Part shown: one piece after another, positions 34,046-45,387 of the stretch
Layout of the letters: the number at the start of each line of letters is the position of its first letter
Position numbering within the stretch: position 1 is the stretch's first letter
DNA from: Ascaphus truei
Taxonomy: Eukaryota > Chordata > Amphibia > Anura > Ascaphidae
Length of the DNA stretch: 64,000 bases
Assembly: GCA_036426205.1 (NCBI GenBank)
Contig: CM071570.1
Span: forward strand, 57,456,926-57,520,925
Reading direction: 5' to 3'
Made by a program: the position numbers and the translations under genes
The notes under the pieces: generated by a model
Databases searched by the model: none
What the model saw: the letters and a program-made list of their open reading frames with translations, nothing else
What the model was told of the DNA's origin: nothing

Positions 34046-34898
34046 AGATTTTTTGGCCTCTCAGGGACACCGTAGCAGTGCTATCCAGGCGGTGACGTCA
34101 GCGGTGGAGCCGATCGACCGGACTCTGTTGGCAAAGAGACTACGAGCATTGAAGGCGATCCTCCCGCATCAACTGGCTGTTTCACACCACGGCGAGCGGT
34201 GTCTTCTGATGTTAAAGACCATTTAACCATTGCGCATGTCCTACTCATGTCCGGTGAGTAGGATTTCAATTTTACCACGGCGGAGCAGTTCATCTTCCTC
34301 AAGCACAAGCGCTTGGAAGTTTTATATGCATTCATATCTGTTTGATTAATTGTTTTATATTAATTGTTTTATATCAATTGTTTTATAAAATAAATTGCTC
34401 TCATTATATTAACCATACTATGTCCCTGGGTAATACACTATTGTAGTGTTTTTCGCTTTTTTGTCTTCTTTTCCTGAGGTTAATAGCACAAGACAAGAAC
34501 TTTTGCACAAGATCTCACTTCCATTCATTCCTCAGCGCCATAGGAGGTTCCTTTCCACAGTCTGCCATGCATGATGCAAATAAAGATGCCCTTGATTCAA
34601 AGACCCTTCTTGCCTGTGACTGGAGCTAATCAGGAAGAAGATGCACCCAGGAGTTCTCTTCCAGAGACTCCTCCCTGCTATCGTGGGGATCTGGAAGGGA
34701 TGGAGGCGCTGTACCAACTGTGAGTAGAACTCAGCACTACCTCATACACCTGTCATGGTGAAATCCCCACTACCAACGAGCGGGAGACTCAGGAGATCTG
34801 TGAGCCAGCAGGTGCTCCACACTACACTGACATGTAACGGAGGGCAGTTTCTACACCTAGGGGCCCATATGAGATTGGGTAGGGGTTGAACCATTACA

Positions 34899-36084
34899 TT
34901 TTTGGAGGCGCTGCTGAGATCATCAGGACTGGCTTTTGCTAGGCTGACTAGGAAACAGGGAATGTATGCTGCCAGGAGGTGCTGTGGAATGGACGGGAGC
35001 CTAGGGGTAGTCAGGGGTGGGAGGTCCGCTCGCAAAGTACACTTAGGGCCTTGAATGGAGTAAGGTAGATCTGGAGACAGGGCTATAGCTGTTCTAGTCA
35101 CCTTGAGGCAGCTAGTCGTTGGATGCCTTAGGGGGTAGCCTGGTTAACATGGGTCAGGAACTCCTGGGAGGGTCTGCGCTAGGTGTAGTCAAAAGTAGGT
35201 GACGCCCTAGTACTGCATGGGAGAAGCCAGAGTACTCTTGCAAGTAACCAGACTACTTACCACAGAGCACATACTGGAGAATAGTGTGTACAGCATACAG
35301 TGAGAGAGTTAGCCTAGCCTGAGGTAGTGCATACATGAGTAAGACACACATGAGATACATGTAGAGATGCACTGGCATACTTTATTGCATCGAAATGGCA
35401 ACTGCCCAGTAGAGAGGAGCACCATGTGCGATCGCAATCAAAGTGTTAAAATGGCGACCCTAAGTAATGATGTCCCATGCGGTGTGGAGAGTCCAAGATG
35501 GCGGCTCGCGCCTGATGGAGAAAGCGCACGTGGTGTGTGTACCACGGAGGAACAAACTACAAAAGTGACTTTTACTAGTTTGCTGTGGAGTGACGCTAAA
35601 GTAGTGGCTGCGCCGTTCTTGTCCTGCCTAGGTTCCCGGGGTGCTATCCTGGAGGAAAGTTGTGAGGAGATTGTTATTATGTGCGGAAATAATGGAGTAT
35701 CTGATTGCCAGATGGTGATCACTACACAAGTAACCCCTGCTGCTAACCCCTGCTGCAAAATGGCGGCTCCCTCTTCCCTGGGAGACTGCGTAGGCTGTGT
35801 ACAGAAGAAACTTTTGCAAGAAGTTGGCCGGGAGAGGCGCGAAAGAAAGGACCCCACCCTGATGGGGGAAGTGGCGCGAAACCTGTGGCCATGCCCTCCT
35901 GGACTGTGACAGGCTCAGAACCAATTCTGGGTCATGATGTGCAGCTTTGAGACCCTCCTCTAATATCCACCAGGGGGAGGGGTCCTTGCATCTGCCAATG
36001 AAAGACGGAGCTGACTCAGGGAGGAGCTAGATGTGCGCTTCCTGTCCCTCAGTTGCGAGGAGCTGGTGAACAAGAGAGACTGCT
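34899..36084 (+). other. Leader region of the LTR element, coding potential unclear
   Basis: Sequence from the 5' LTR to the first gag-like frame. A 180-codon plus frame at 35367-35909 (opposite a 139-codon minus frame) has no domain I recognise. Its three AAAATGGCG / CAAGATGGCGGC-like phrases are features of frog repeats rather than a protein signature. It may be untranslated leader. Confidence 0.4.
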
Positions 36085-37002
36085 GTGCCGTGTGTCTCCC
36101 TTGTCAAACACCACTACCAATTGTGCATGGACATTGCCATACACCCCAACCAACTGCCAGGAGGCTTCCTGGTAGTGAAGGCGGGTGGAAAAGAGACCCT
36201 ACGGTGCCTGTGCATGCAGTGCAGGTTACCCAGCGGAGAAGCCAGCACCACGGCGCGATGCCCGCATTGCGGGATCCACTACTTGTGGGCCATGGAGTCG
36301 TTCGTGCCTGGGCACGTCGCGGAGGTGGGAGGAGAAGCGGCCACGCTGACGGCTGGAGCCTCGCCTAGAGTGAAGAAGGAGAAGGTCGCTCCCGGATAAT
36401 GGGGATCCCTTCTAATGACGGTACCTGACAAGAGTGAAACTGGGGCCTGCAACCGCAGCGAGAACCCGGAACCTCGCTGTCGGTCCCCTGCAGAGGTACC
36501 CTTACTGGCATCAGAGTCTGCTTCGTCGGACGACGAGCAAGGAAGTCCTACATCGGTGGTGATGTGTCTACCGGTGGGCCACTGCAGCGGTGCTGTAAAA
36601 GACAAACAACTTTCCGGTGACCTGGCGGAGCTGAGCCTCGAGATCCCGCGACAACCTGCGCTGGTGCGGCCGGAGCAGCGGAAGAGTCCCACGGCCGTGG
36701 CGACCCCCAGCGTGAAAGGAGAAGAGGACCTCATCGCAAGCCAGCGGAGTGGTGAGATGCCCTCTTACCTCCCACAGGCTCCGATGGAGGCGGCGGAGAA
36801 GACAGGCCATACCAAGGCCCAAGCGGAGCAGAGGAGCGAACCATCGTATCCGGCGCCGAATGTTGAAATGGAGGAAGAGGTTCTAGTGGGGGACCCCACC
36901 CAAGATGGCGCCTCGTCCCGCGAGATCGATGACGTCACTTCAGGTGGCCGCAGCAGAGCCGACCTGAAGCAGCCGTCGCCGCCATTCAGCACTTCCGGGT
37001 AG
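36085..37002 (+). pseudogene. Gag-like frame 1 of the LTR element (Cys-rich N-terminus)
   Basis: One continuous frame broken by a single TAA at 36397-36399. Residues about 40-70 contain CLCMQC then CPHCGIHYLW, a paired CxxC arrangement suggestive of a zinc-binding fold. The rest is Pro/Ser/Glu-rich and low complexity. Its position downstream of the LTR and primer-binding site suggests a structural protein. I recognise no retroviral protease, RT or integrase motif. It could be a captured or unusual gag; the function is unknown. Confidence 0.45.
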
Positions 37003-37004
37003 CT

Positions 37005-37858
37005 GTGAAGAGCAGAGGAAGTCAGAAGATGGATGAGCCTGATCTGCCCAGCGTTGCCACCGGCCGGGGCATCGCCAAATTGCGTATCATCATACCGCAG
37101 CGTAAGAACACTTCCCCCTTCCCTCTGCCCAAGGCCACTGCCCAAACCCCTGCCCCTGTCACATCTTCCTCTGGGTCCCAATCTAGCCCTGGGTGGTCTG
37201 GGGAGTCCCGGGACACGTCTGAAGAAAGGACTGGGTCAGCTATGGACTGGGGTGAATGCTTTACTTCTGATGAGGGTTCGGGGATGGAAATGATTCCTGC
37301 TAGGACATCTCCGAGAATGAGTCCTACCGGTTATGATACCACTGTGAGGGGAAGGTCTAAACGTTATGGGTCCGCCTCTAGATCCACTGGTACATCGGGT
37401 GTCTCTTCTGGGAGAGAGACTGAGGAGAGTGAGACAGCAATGGCAGTAAAAGAGCATGCTGTGGAGCAAAGCACCAAGTGGTGGGCTCCCATGTTTGAGG
37501 GGTATGAAGCCTGGCTAGATCACACCCGATTCATATTATTAAGAGGAGAGGTGGTTGACCACTGTGAGATGTGGGCGAATACTCTGAGGAGGAATGCCAG
37601 GAAGAGTTAGTGAGACGGTGGTACGAAATACAGAAGGGACTAGTCAGTCCAAGGGGATCCTCTATACTATATGATGTAATTGCTCCTGAAGAGCCACTAT
37701 CTTGGGTTCTGCCAGGCAAGGCAGGCAATAAGAAATTGATCAGAATCAGCAGGGCTGAGAGGGCCATAGTTGCACGCTACAAGCGGTCCCATGGATTAGA
37801 ATACCCCTACAGAGGCGGCCGCCTTTATCCTAATGTGTCTGGATCCATGACGCTCTGA
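37005..37858 (+). pseudogene. Gag-like frame 2 of the LTR element, frameshifted
   Basis: The frame 37005-37610 is Ser/Thr/Pro-rich (residues 1-140) and ends in a more ordered region (KWWAPMFEGYEAWLDHTRF). A frameshift near 37590 moves the reading to 37571-37858 (EECQEELVRRWYEIQKG, then RISRAERAIVARYKRS). This looks like a capsid-type helical region, possibly continuing at 54070-54363 across a large insertion. No pol motifs were seen. Evidence for gag is positional and compositional. Confidence 0.45.
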
Positions 37859-38559
37859 TAATCTCGGTCAGATGCGTTTTTTTTTTGGTCCGGAGTGAAT
37901 TGCGTTATTTTAGCGCTCATGAAATTAGCATTTTATTCTCGCTGTCTGCAATACTGCAATACCGTCTAAAAACTCAGGGGGGCATTCGCGAGCTGTTGTC
38001 TTGGAAGTCTAATACCTTAGCAGTTCAACCTACGTCAGTACACAGTCTGCGTGTGTGCGCGCGCAGTAATTGTAAATTTGCATATTTACTGAATACATGC
38101 ATTTGCAGTGCTGTATGTCTTATTTGAAAATTGTTGAAACGCATAGGCGTGTACAGTACTGTAACAGTGTCACATTTCGGCATATACTGTACAGCGCTCT
38201 CCCCTCGCTCGCCCCCGCACACACACAGGATAATATACTGCACTGCAGGGTATTTCAACTTCTTATCTTATCTACAGTGCAGTACATCTCTCCCATACCA
38301 TTCCTTTGGACGCGTGGCTTTCTGGTTTCAATCACATTCCTGCTTGACAGCAGATGATTACTGCGCATGCGCCTGTAACTTCACCCACCACTGCTTGCTT
38401 GAGTGAGTGAAAAAAAATTCTCCTCAATTTTTAATGTTTATTTTCTCCACAAGCCTGCAAAAACAATCTTGATATTACGATATTCAATCTGTGCTGTAGC
38501 ATTTGACTGCACATGGTTTGATTTGTGTGCTTTTTATGTACTGTATTTGGGAGTGTAGG
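37859..38559. repeat. Left part of the inserted block, start of tandem repeat array
   Basis: Non-coding sequence following the gag-like frame, from a T-run (TGCGTTTTTTTTTTGG) onward. From about 38340 it matches units at 45630-47060 (TTACTGCGCATGCGCCTGTAA, CTGCACATGGTTTGATTTGT, TTTGGGAGTGTAGGGATCAT). The array is then interrupted by the PLE at 38572. Confidence 0.55.
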
Positions 38560-39234
38560 GATCATATTATTATAAACAAAAAGAGATACCGGCGCCTAAT
38601 GAGTCCAAAATAGATGGAAGTCCAATTATGATAATCCCAGTCCCAAGATGATCTACAGTCACTAAATCCTTGGGTGCTCCGTTAGGAATTCATGCAGTGG
38701 AAGTGGAATAAAAGAAGAGAGATAATTAGTGCAACACAGCTATACAGATTACACAGACATATAAATGCAAACTGGCTGTCACAAGGAGACAAGACAAACA
38801 GACACAACTAGACAAACAACATTAAAGCAAAGCTAATGATAAAAGTTAATTTATAATAACTAAAAATAAAGGTAGGACAAGTTCCTGGTGTGCCGCTCCG
38901 GTGGGTTAAAATCTAGATAACACTCACAGGACGGCAAATGTAAAATCGCATTAGACCAATGTGAGCTGCTGTCCACGTGTAGGGGGTTCGCGGGGTGTTC
39001 AGGATGCCATGCACTCCTTCCTCCTTGCTGGCAATGACCGGAACTGGCGTCTCCGTCGTGCCGAAACCGGAAATGATGTCGCCGGATGTGACATCAAGGA
39101 CTGGCAATCTCCAGTGAAGCCTCAGGAAAACGGCAATCCACACCTCCTTGCCCCTCTATCGCTCAACCAAGGCACTCAGCGATTGTACTGCTTGTAATTC
39201 TACTCAGCAAATGTGTCCAAAATCGAAATAAAAT

Positions 39235-39278
39235 AGCCCTACGCGTTTCATGTGTCTAAACACACTTCCTCAGGGGAT
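39235..39278 (-). ncRNA. Hammerhead ribozyme, left outer segment
   Basis: The minus strand reads CCCCTGAGGA, stem II TGTGT/ACACA with loop TTAG, TGAAACGCGTAGGGC. CUGAGGA fits CUGANGA, GAAAC and ACGCGT are intact and CCC/GGG forms stem I. Mirror of the motif at 44536-44579. Confidence 0.65.
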
Positions 39279-39593
39279 ATGAAGTGATGGCAGTGAGGCC
39301 AGGTATATATATCCTCAGCTTGGCTCCGATTGGTCTGTCAATCAGGGCAATCATGAGGATACACCAATTGGCATATTAAATCACTGACATTTGATTCAGC
39401 TTTGCATGACAAAGACATAGAAAACTTAACACAACATTTAACATGACATAAAACAGATAAAAATAGTGAATTGATATAATCAATGGCATTTGGCAATACA
39501 CAGTAGAGTATAAAAATACATAAAAAACATATATATATATAAAAATTCCCCTATTTAAAGGGTGGAAGAATAAAAGAAAACGTACACCTGATG

Positions 39594-40860
39594 TTATAAG
39601 AACGCTCCTTGCTCAAAGTCTATATCTAACCCTCTTGGGGATAATGTTTTAAGCTCGTATATCCAGTATGCCTCACGCATACTGGATCTTTTTAATCTGT
39701 CACCACCTCTTGCACTAGCAGGAATTGTCTCAATGGCTTGGCATTTAAGACCGCTAGGATTTTTATCATGATGTGTGAGGAAATGATGGGATACGCTATG
39801 GGTTGTCAGTCCTCTTTTTATATTGTATATGTTTTCATATACTCTCCTCTGATATGTTCTTCCGGTCCTTCCCACATATTGCAGGCCACAAGGACATTGG
39901 AGCAGATATATGACAAAACACATATGACAGTTAATATGTCACTTGATAGGATGTTCTTTCTTGGTAACGTTAGATTTAAAACTCTTAGCATTGTTACTGT
40001 ATGCACACGCCATACACTTTGAACATTTAAAAAAAACCTTTATCTATCATAGCTCTATTCTATTTTAGATGAATGAGTGGACAACTAGGAAGCATCCTGG
40101 ATTTTAGATTTGACGCCCAGTAAATATAATTTGCGGTTTCATAGGTAGAAATCCTGCTAGAACATTATCCCTCAATAAGTTGGCCAGTGTTTGTTGATTA
40201 TTTTTTTGATTTTTGGTGCCATGCCATTATATTGGGTAATGAATGGTACCTTTCAAAGAAATTGTTTTTTAGATCTTTTTCTTGTAGACAGAAGATCCTC
40301 TCTTCTCATATTGGTAACATGATTGATAACCTCATCAAGAGGATGCTCTGGGTAATTCCTACTGAGAAACTTGACATTCAGTTCCTCTGCCTGTGACGCA
40401 AAGTCGCTAATGTCAGAACAATTGCGTCTTAGGCGGAGAAATTGACCCCTCGGTATGTTCTTTATCCACAAGGGATCATGCGAATATCGGCTCTTAGATA
40501 GGTATTAGCCTGCCACTGGCTTGAAATTGTTTTGGTATGTAAAGTGTGATTAGTGATTAAATATTCAAATCCAAAAAATCAATGTGCTCTGTACTGTGAT
40601 GGAAAGTAAACTCAAGATTTTTATCGTTATTATTTAAATAAGAAAAAAAGTGTGGTAATTGAGCTTCGCCGCCGGACCAGATGAATAAACGTCATCATAT
40701 AACGTTTCCAGAGCACCAGGTCTGCCCATATGGACAGTTGTTCAAAATCGAACCTTCCTCCCAACTGTCCATTAAAAGATTTGCATAACTTGGGCAAACC
40801 TGGTGCCCATTGCGGTTCCACATACCTGGTTATAAAATTGGGAATAAAAATGAAATAATT
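39594..40860 (-). pseudogene. PLE RT thumb plus GIY-YIG endonuclease (segment 1)
   Basis: Reading the minus strand from 40860: RT pieces (NGQLGGRFDFEQ, VLWKRYMMTFIHLV in place of YIDDVIFIW), IPRGQFLRLRRNC near 40430-40470, then the linker (HWPILLRDNVLAG-like, disrupted near 40150). The complete 109-codon endonuclease end at 39923-39594 follows: MCFVIYLLQCPCGLQYVGRT, Arg-rich helix, MREAYWIYELKTLSPRGLD. The catalytic box is altered and several frameshifts are present. Confidence 0.75.
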
Positions 40861-41122
40861 ATGGGTAAAATAAAAAAAATGCTATCAATAAAATTGTTTT
40901 TTAGCAGATGTTAGTTGAGGTGGGATTCAATTTTTGAGATATTGCCCTGCAGCCCAATTGATGGTCTATAATCGTATACAGTGACTTAACGTCCGCTATC
41001 CAACGGGTGGTAACAGCAGACGTTAAGTGCAATGTATACGATTATAGACCATCAATTGGGCGTAGGGCAATTTCTCAAAAATTGGATTCCACCAATCAAC
41101 TAACATCTGCTAAAAACAATTT

Positions 41123-41960
41123 TTGATTGATAGCATTTTTTTTATTTTAACCCATAATTATTTCATTTTTAATTCCCAATTTTATAACCAGGTATGTGGA
41201 ACCGCAATGGGCACCAGGTTTGCCCCAAGTTATGCAAATCTTTTAATGGACAGTTGGGAGGAAGGTTCGATTTTGAACAACTGTCCATATGGGGCAGACC
41301 TGGTGCTCTGGAAACGTTATATAGATGACGTTATATTCATCTGGTCTGGCGGCGAAGCTCAATTACAACACTTTTTTTCTTATTTAAATAATAACGATAA
41401 AAATCTTGAGTTTACTTTCCATCACAGTACAGAGCACATTGATTTTTTGGATTTGAATATTTATATCACTAATCACACTTTACATACCAAAACATATTTC
41501 AAGCCAGTGCAGGCTAATACCTATCTAAGAGCCGATAGTTCGCATGATCCATTGTGGATAAAGAACATACCGAGGGGTCAATTTCTCCGCCTAAGACGCA
41601 ATTGTTCTGACATTAGCGACTTTGCGTCACAGGCAGAGGAACTGAAGTGCAAGTTTCTCAGTAGGAATTACCCAGAGCATCCTCTTGATGAGGTTATCAA
41701 TCATGTTACCAATATGAGAAGAGAGGATCTTCTTGTCTACAAGAAAAAAGATCTAAAAAACAATTTCTTTGAAAAGGTACTGTACCATTCATTACCCAAT
41801 ATAATGGCATGGCACCAAAAATCAAAAAAATAATCAACAAACACTGGCCAATCTTATTGAGGGATAATGTTCTAGCAGGAGTTCTACCTATGAAACCGCA
41901 AATTATATTTACTAGGGCGTCAAATCTAAAATCCAGGATAGCTCCTAGTTGTCCACTCAT
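41123..41960 (+). pseudogene. PLE reverse transcriptase (segment 2, best-preserved RT)
   Basis: A 236-codon frame (41123-41833) holds the RT palm and thumb: GTAMGTRFAPSYANLLMDSW, then the catalytic YIDDVIFIW (about 41318-41345), EFTFHHSTEHIDFLDL, and IPRGQFLRLRRNC (about 41567-41605). A frameshift near 41790 moves reading to the linker (KHWPILLRDNVLAG). The frame stops at the junction with segment 3 at 41970, where the zinc and endonuclease part should follow. No upstream RT motifs precede the palindrome centre. Confidence 0.8.
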
Positions 41961-41970
41961 TCATCTAAAA

Positions 41971-42700
41971 TTTAGCCGTTGTTTGTTGATTATTTTTTTG
42001 ATTTTTGGTGCCATGCCATTATATTGGGTAATGAATGGTACCTTTCAAAGAAATTGTTTTTTAGATCTTTTTTCTTGTAGACAAGAAGATCCTCTCTTCT
42101 CATATTGGTAACTTGATTGAATAACCTCATCAGAGGATGCTCTGGGTAATTCCTACTGGAAACTTGCACTTCAGTTCCTCTGCCTGTGACGCAAAGTCGC
42201 TAATGTCAGAACAATTGCGTCTTAGGCGGAGAAATTGACCCCTCGTATGTTCTTTATCCACAATGGATCATCGAACTATCGGCTCTTAGATAGGTATTAG
42301 CCTGCACTGGCTGAAATATGTTTTGGTATGTAAGTGTGATTAGTGATATAAATATTCAAATCCAAAAATCAATGTGCTCTGTACTGTGAGGGAAAGTAAA
42401 CTCAAGATTTTTATCGTTATTATTAAATAGAAAAAAAGTGTTGTATTGAGCTTCGCCGCCGGACCAGATGTATAACGTCATCTATATAACGTTTCCAGAG
42501 CACCAGTTCTGCCCCATATGGACAGTTGTTCAAAATCGAACCTTCCTCCCAACTGTCCATAAAAGATTTGCATAACTTGGGGCAACCTGGTGCCCATTGC
42601 GGTTCCACACCCTGGTTATAAAATTGGGAATTAAATGAAATAATTATGGTTAATAAAAAAAATGCATCAAATCAAAAATGTTTTTTAGCAGATGTTAGTT
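41971..42700 (-). pseudogene. PLE RT fragment (segment 3, reversed)
   Basis: Mirror image of segment 2. The minus strand again carries the linker, IPRGQ-type thumb and RYIDDVIHLV near 42480-42500, but with frequent one-base deletions. The join at 41970 is a direct hairpin turn from the linker of segment 2 into the linker of segment 3. Confidence 0.7.
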
Positions 42701-42959
42701 GAGTGGTGGATTCAATTTTTGAGATATTGCCCTGCAGCCCAATTGATGGTCTATAATCTAATACAGTGACTTAACGTCCGCTATTACCAACGGGTTAACA
42801 GCAGACGTAAGTCACTGTATACGATTATAGACCATCAATTGGGCTGTAGGGCAATTTCTCAAAAATTGGATTCCACCACTCAACTAACATCTGCTAAAAA
42901 CAATTTTGATTGATAGCATTTTTTTATTTTAACCCTAATTATTTCACTTTTATTCCAAT

Positions 42960-44180
42960 TTTATAACCAGTATGTGAACCGCAATGGGCACCAGGTTTGC
43001 CCCCCCAATTATGCAAATCTTTTTATGGACAGTTGGGAGGAAGGTTCGATTTTGAACAACTGTCCATATGGGCAGACCTGGTGCTCTGGAAACGTTTATA
43101 GATGACTTATCTATTCATCTGGTCTGGCGGCGAAGCTCAATTACAACCTTTTTTTCTTATTTAAATAATAACGATAAAAATCTTGAGTTTACTTTCCATC
43201 ACAGTACAGAGCACATTGATTTTTTGGATTTTGAATATTTAATATCACTACTACACTTTACATACCAAAACATATTTCAAGCCAGTGCAGCTAATACCTA
43301 TCTAAGAGCCGATAGTTTCGCATGATCCATTGTGGATAAAGAACATACCGAGGGGTCAATTTCTCCGCCTAAGACGCAATTGTTCTGACATTAGCGACTT
43401 TGCGTCACAGGCAGAGGAACTGAGTGTCAAGTTTCTCAGTAGGAATTACCCAGAGCATCCTCTTGATGAGGTTATCAATCATGTTACCAATATGAGAAGA
43501 GAGATCTTCTTGTCTACAAGAAAAAGATCTAAAAAACAATTTCTTTGAAAAGGTACTGTACCATTCTTACCCAATATAATGGCATGGCACCAAAAATCAA
43601 AAAAATAATCAACAAACACTGGCCAATCTTATTGAGGGATAATGTTCTAGCAGGAGTTCTACCTATGAAACCGCAAATTATATTTACTGGGCGTCAAAAT
43701 CTAAAATCCAGGATAGCTCCTAGTTGTCCACTCATTCATCTAAAAGAGAATAGAGCTATGATAGATAAAGGTTTTTTTAAATGTTCAAAGTGTATGGCGT
43801 GTGCATACAGTAACAATGCTAAGAGTTTTAAATTTAACGTTACCAAGAAAGAACATCCTATCAAGTCACATATTAACTGTCATATGTGTTTTGTCATATA
43901 TCTGCTCCAATGTCCTTGTGGCCTGCAATATGTGGGAAGGACCGGAAGAACATATCAGAGGAGAGTATATGAAAACATATACAATATAAAAAGAGGACTG
44001 ACAACCCATAGCGTATCCCATCATTTCCTCACACATCATGATACAAATCTTAGCGGTCTTAAATGCCAAGCCATTGAGACAATTCCTGCTAGTGCAAGAG
44101 GTGGTGACAGATTAAAAAGATCCAGTATGCGTGAGGCATACTGGATATACGAGCTTAAACATTATCCCCAAGAGGGTTAA
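42960..44180 (+). pseudogene. PLE RT to GIY-YIG (segment 4)
   Basis: Covers MGTRFAPPNYANLF-like RT, thumb IPRGQFLRLRRNC (43340-43380), a 211-codon frame (43545-44180) with linker, Cys pair KCSKCMAC (about 43785), and endonuclease CFVIYLLQCPCGLQYVGRT (43887-43943) and MREAYWIYELK. The catalytic region near 43090-43120 is frameshifted. A stop follows the C-terminal HYPQEG where segment 1 has LSPRGLDIDF. It is the most complete C-terminal half of this family here. Confidence 0.8.
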
Positions 44181-44535
44181 ATATAGACTTTGAGCAAGGA
44201 GCGTTCTTATAATATCAGGTGTAAGTTTTCTTTTATTCTTGCACCCTTTAAATAGGGGACTTTTTATATATATATATATATATATATTTTATGTATTTTT
44301 ATATACTCTACTGTGTATTGCCAAATGCCATTGATTATATCAATTCACTATTTTTATCTGTTTTATGTCATGTTAAATGTTGTGTTAAGTTTTCTATGTC
44401 TTTGTCATGCAAAGCTGAATCAAATGTCAGTGATTTAATATGCCAATTGGTGTATCCTCATGATTTCCCTGATTGACAGACCAATCGGAGCCAAGCTGAG
44501 GATATATATACCTGGCCTCACTGCCATCACTTCAT

Positions 44536-44579
44536 ATCCCCTGAGGAAGTGTGTTTAGACACATGAAACGCGTAGGGCT
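44536..44579 (+). ncRNA. Hammerhead ribozyme, right outer segment
   Basis: CCCCTGAGGA, stem II TGTGT/ACACA, TGAAACGCGTAGGGC. All core positions fit CUGANGA...GAAA with predicted cleavage after GTA. Palindromic ACGCGT as minimal stem III suggests pairing between two ribozymes. It lies 3' of the endonuclease gene, as in known PLE terminal repeats. Confidence 0.7.
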
Positions 44580-45387
44580 ATTTTATTTCGATTTTGGATA
44601 CATTTGCAGAGTAGAATTACAAGCAGTACAATCGCTGAGTGCCCTGGTTGAGCGATAGAGGGGCAAGGAGGTGTGGATTGCCATTTTCCTGAGGCTTCAC
44701 TGGAGATTGCCAGTCCTTGACGTCACATCCGGCGACATCATTTCCGGTTTCGGCACGATGGAGACGCCAGTTCCGGTCATTGCCAGCAAGGAGGAAGGAG
44801 TGCACGGCATCCTGAACACCCCGCGAACCCCCTACACTTGGACACCAGCTCACATTGGTCTAATGCGATTTTACATTTGCCGTCCTGTGAGTTTTATCTA
44901 GATTTTAACCCACCGGAGCGGCACACCAGCAACTTGTCCTACCTTTATTTTTAGTTATTATAAATTAACTTTTATCATTTGCTTTGCTTTAATGTTGTTT
45001 GTCTAGTTGTGTCTGTTTGTCTTTTCTCCTTGTGACAGCCAGTTTGCATTTATATGTCTGTGTAATCTGTATAGCTGTGTTGCACTAATTATCTCTCTTC
45101 TTTTATTCCATGTTCCACTTCCCTTGCATGAATTCCTAATGGAGCACCCAAGGATTTAGTGACTGTAGATCATCTTGGGACTGGGACTATCATTATTGGA
45201 CTTCCATCTATTTTGGACTCATTAGGTGCCGGTATCTCTTTTTGTTTATGCTGTCTTTTCTGATTGTACCATCAGTTTTCCACCAGGCTGCCTTTCTACC
45301 AATAGGGCTCCCCCTCATAGCAGGGTTCATTGTCTTTATTCCCATTAGCGCTTTTTTGCATCACTTTTTCTTTCTGATCATATTATT

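Larger units (their letters stand above)
32443..34557. mobile_element. PLE foldback inserted in the 5' LTR, 15-bp target duplication
   Basis: CAGTCTGCCATGCAT flanks it on both sides (32428-32442, 34558-34572). The intact 3' LTR carries a single copy of the site (near 55015), so the empty site is present in the same window. Outer arms (about 32480-33130 and 34021-34555) are reverse complements. A second inverted pair lies inside (33620-33735 against 33905-34020). The left tail carries AGCGCTCG. Minus- and plus-strand hammerhead sequences lie at the inner ends. The 84- and 61-codon frames seen in both arms are not genes. Confidence 0.85.
31968..34898 (+). repeat. 5' LTR of the nested element, split by a PLE foldback
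   Basis: It begins TGTAGCCCTGTG and ends GAACCATTACA. Removing the 2115-base insertion (32443-34557) and one 15-base duplication leaves 801 bases, matching the 800-base 3' LTR at 54554-55353. A TATA-like CTATATATTACG lies near 32158-32169 and AATAAA near 34576, just after the insertion. Flanking AATA (31964-31967) is the likely target duplication. A candidate primer-binding site TGGAGGCGCTGCTGAGAT follows at 34903; I cannot name the tRNA. Confidence 0.85.
38572..45375. mobile_element. 6.8 kb PLE in four alternating inverted segments
   Basis: GATCATATTATT flanks it on both sides (38560-38571, 45376-45387) and occurs once per unit in the host tandem repeat, so it is a 12-bp target duplication. 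Segments alternate in strand: minus (38572 to about 40990), plus (about 41035-41970), minus (41971 to about 42770), plus (about 42830-45375). The outer two carry the endonuclease, hammerhead and CCGGCGCC-type ends; the inner two carry only RT and linker. Two near-identical palindrome centres (near 40980-41040 and 42765-42825) separate the segments. Segments 3 and 4 show many single-base indels. Confidence 0.8.

Noticed and set aside
35367..35909. 180-codon protein in the leader of the LTR element
   Set aside because: No recognisable domain, a comparable frame on the opposite strand, and no sign of codon-level constraint. Kept only as a leader region.
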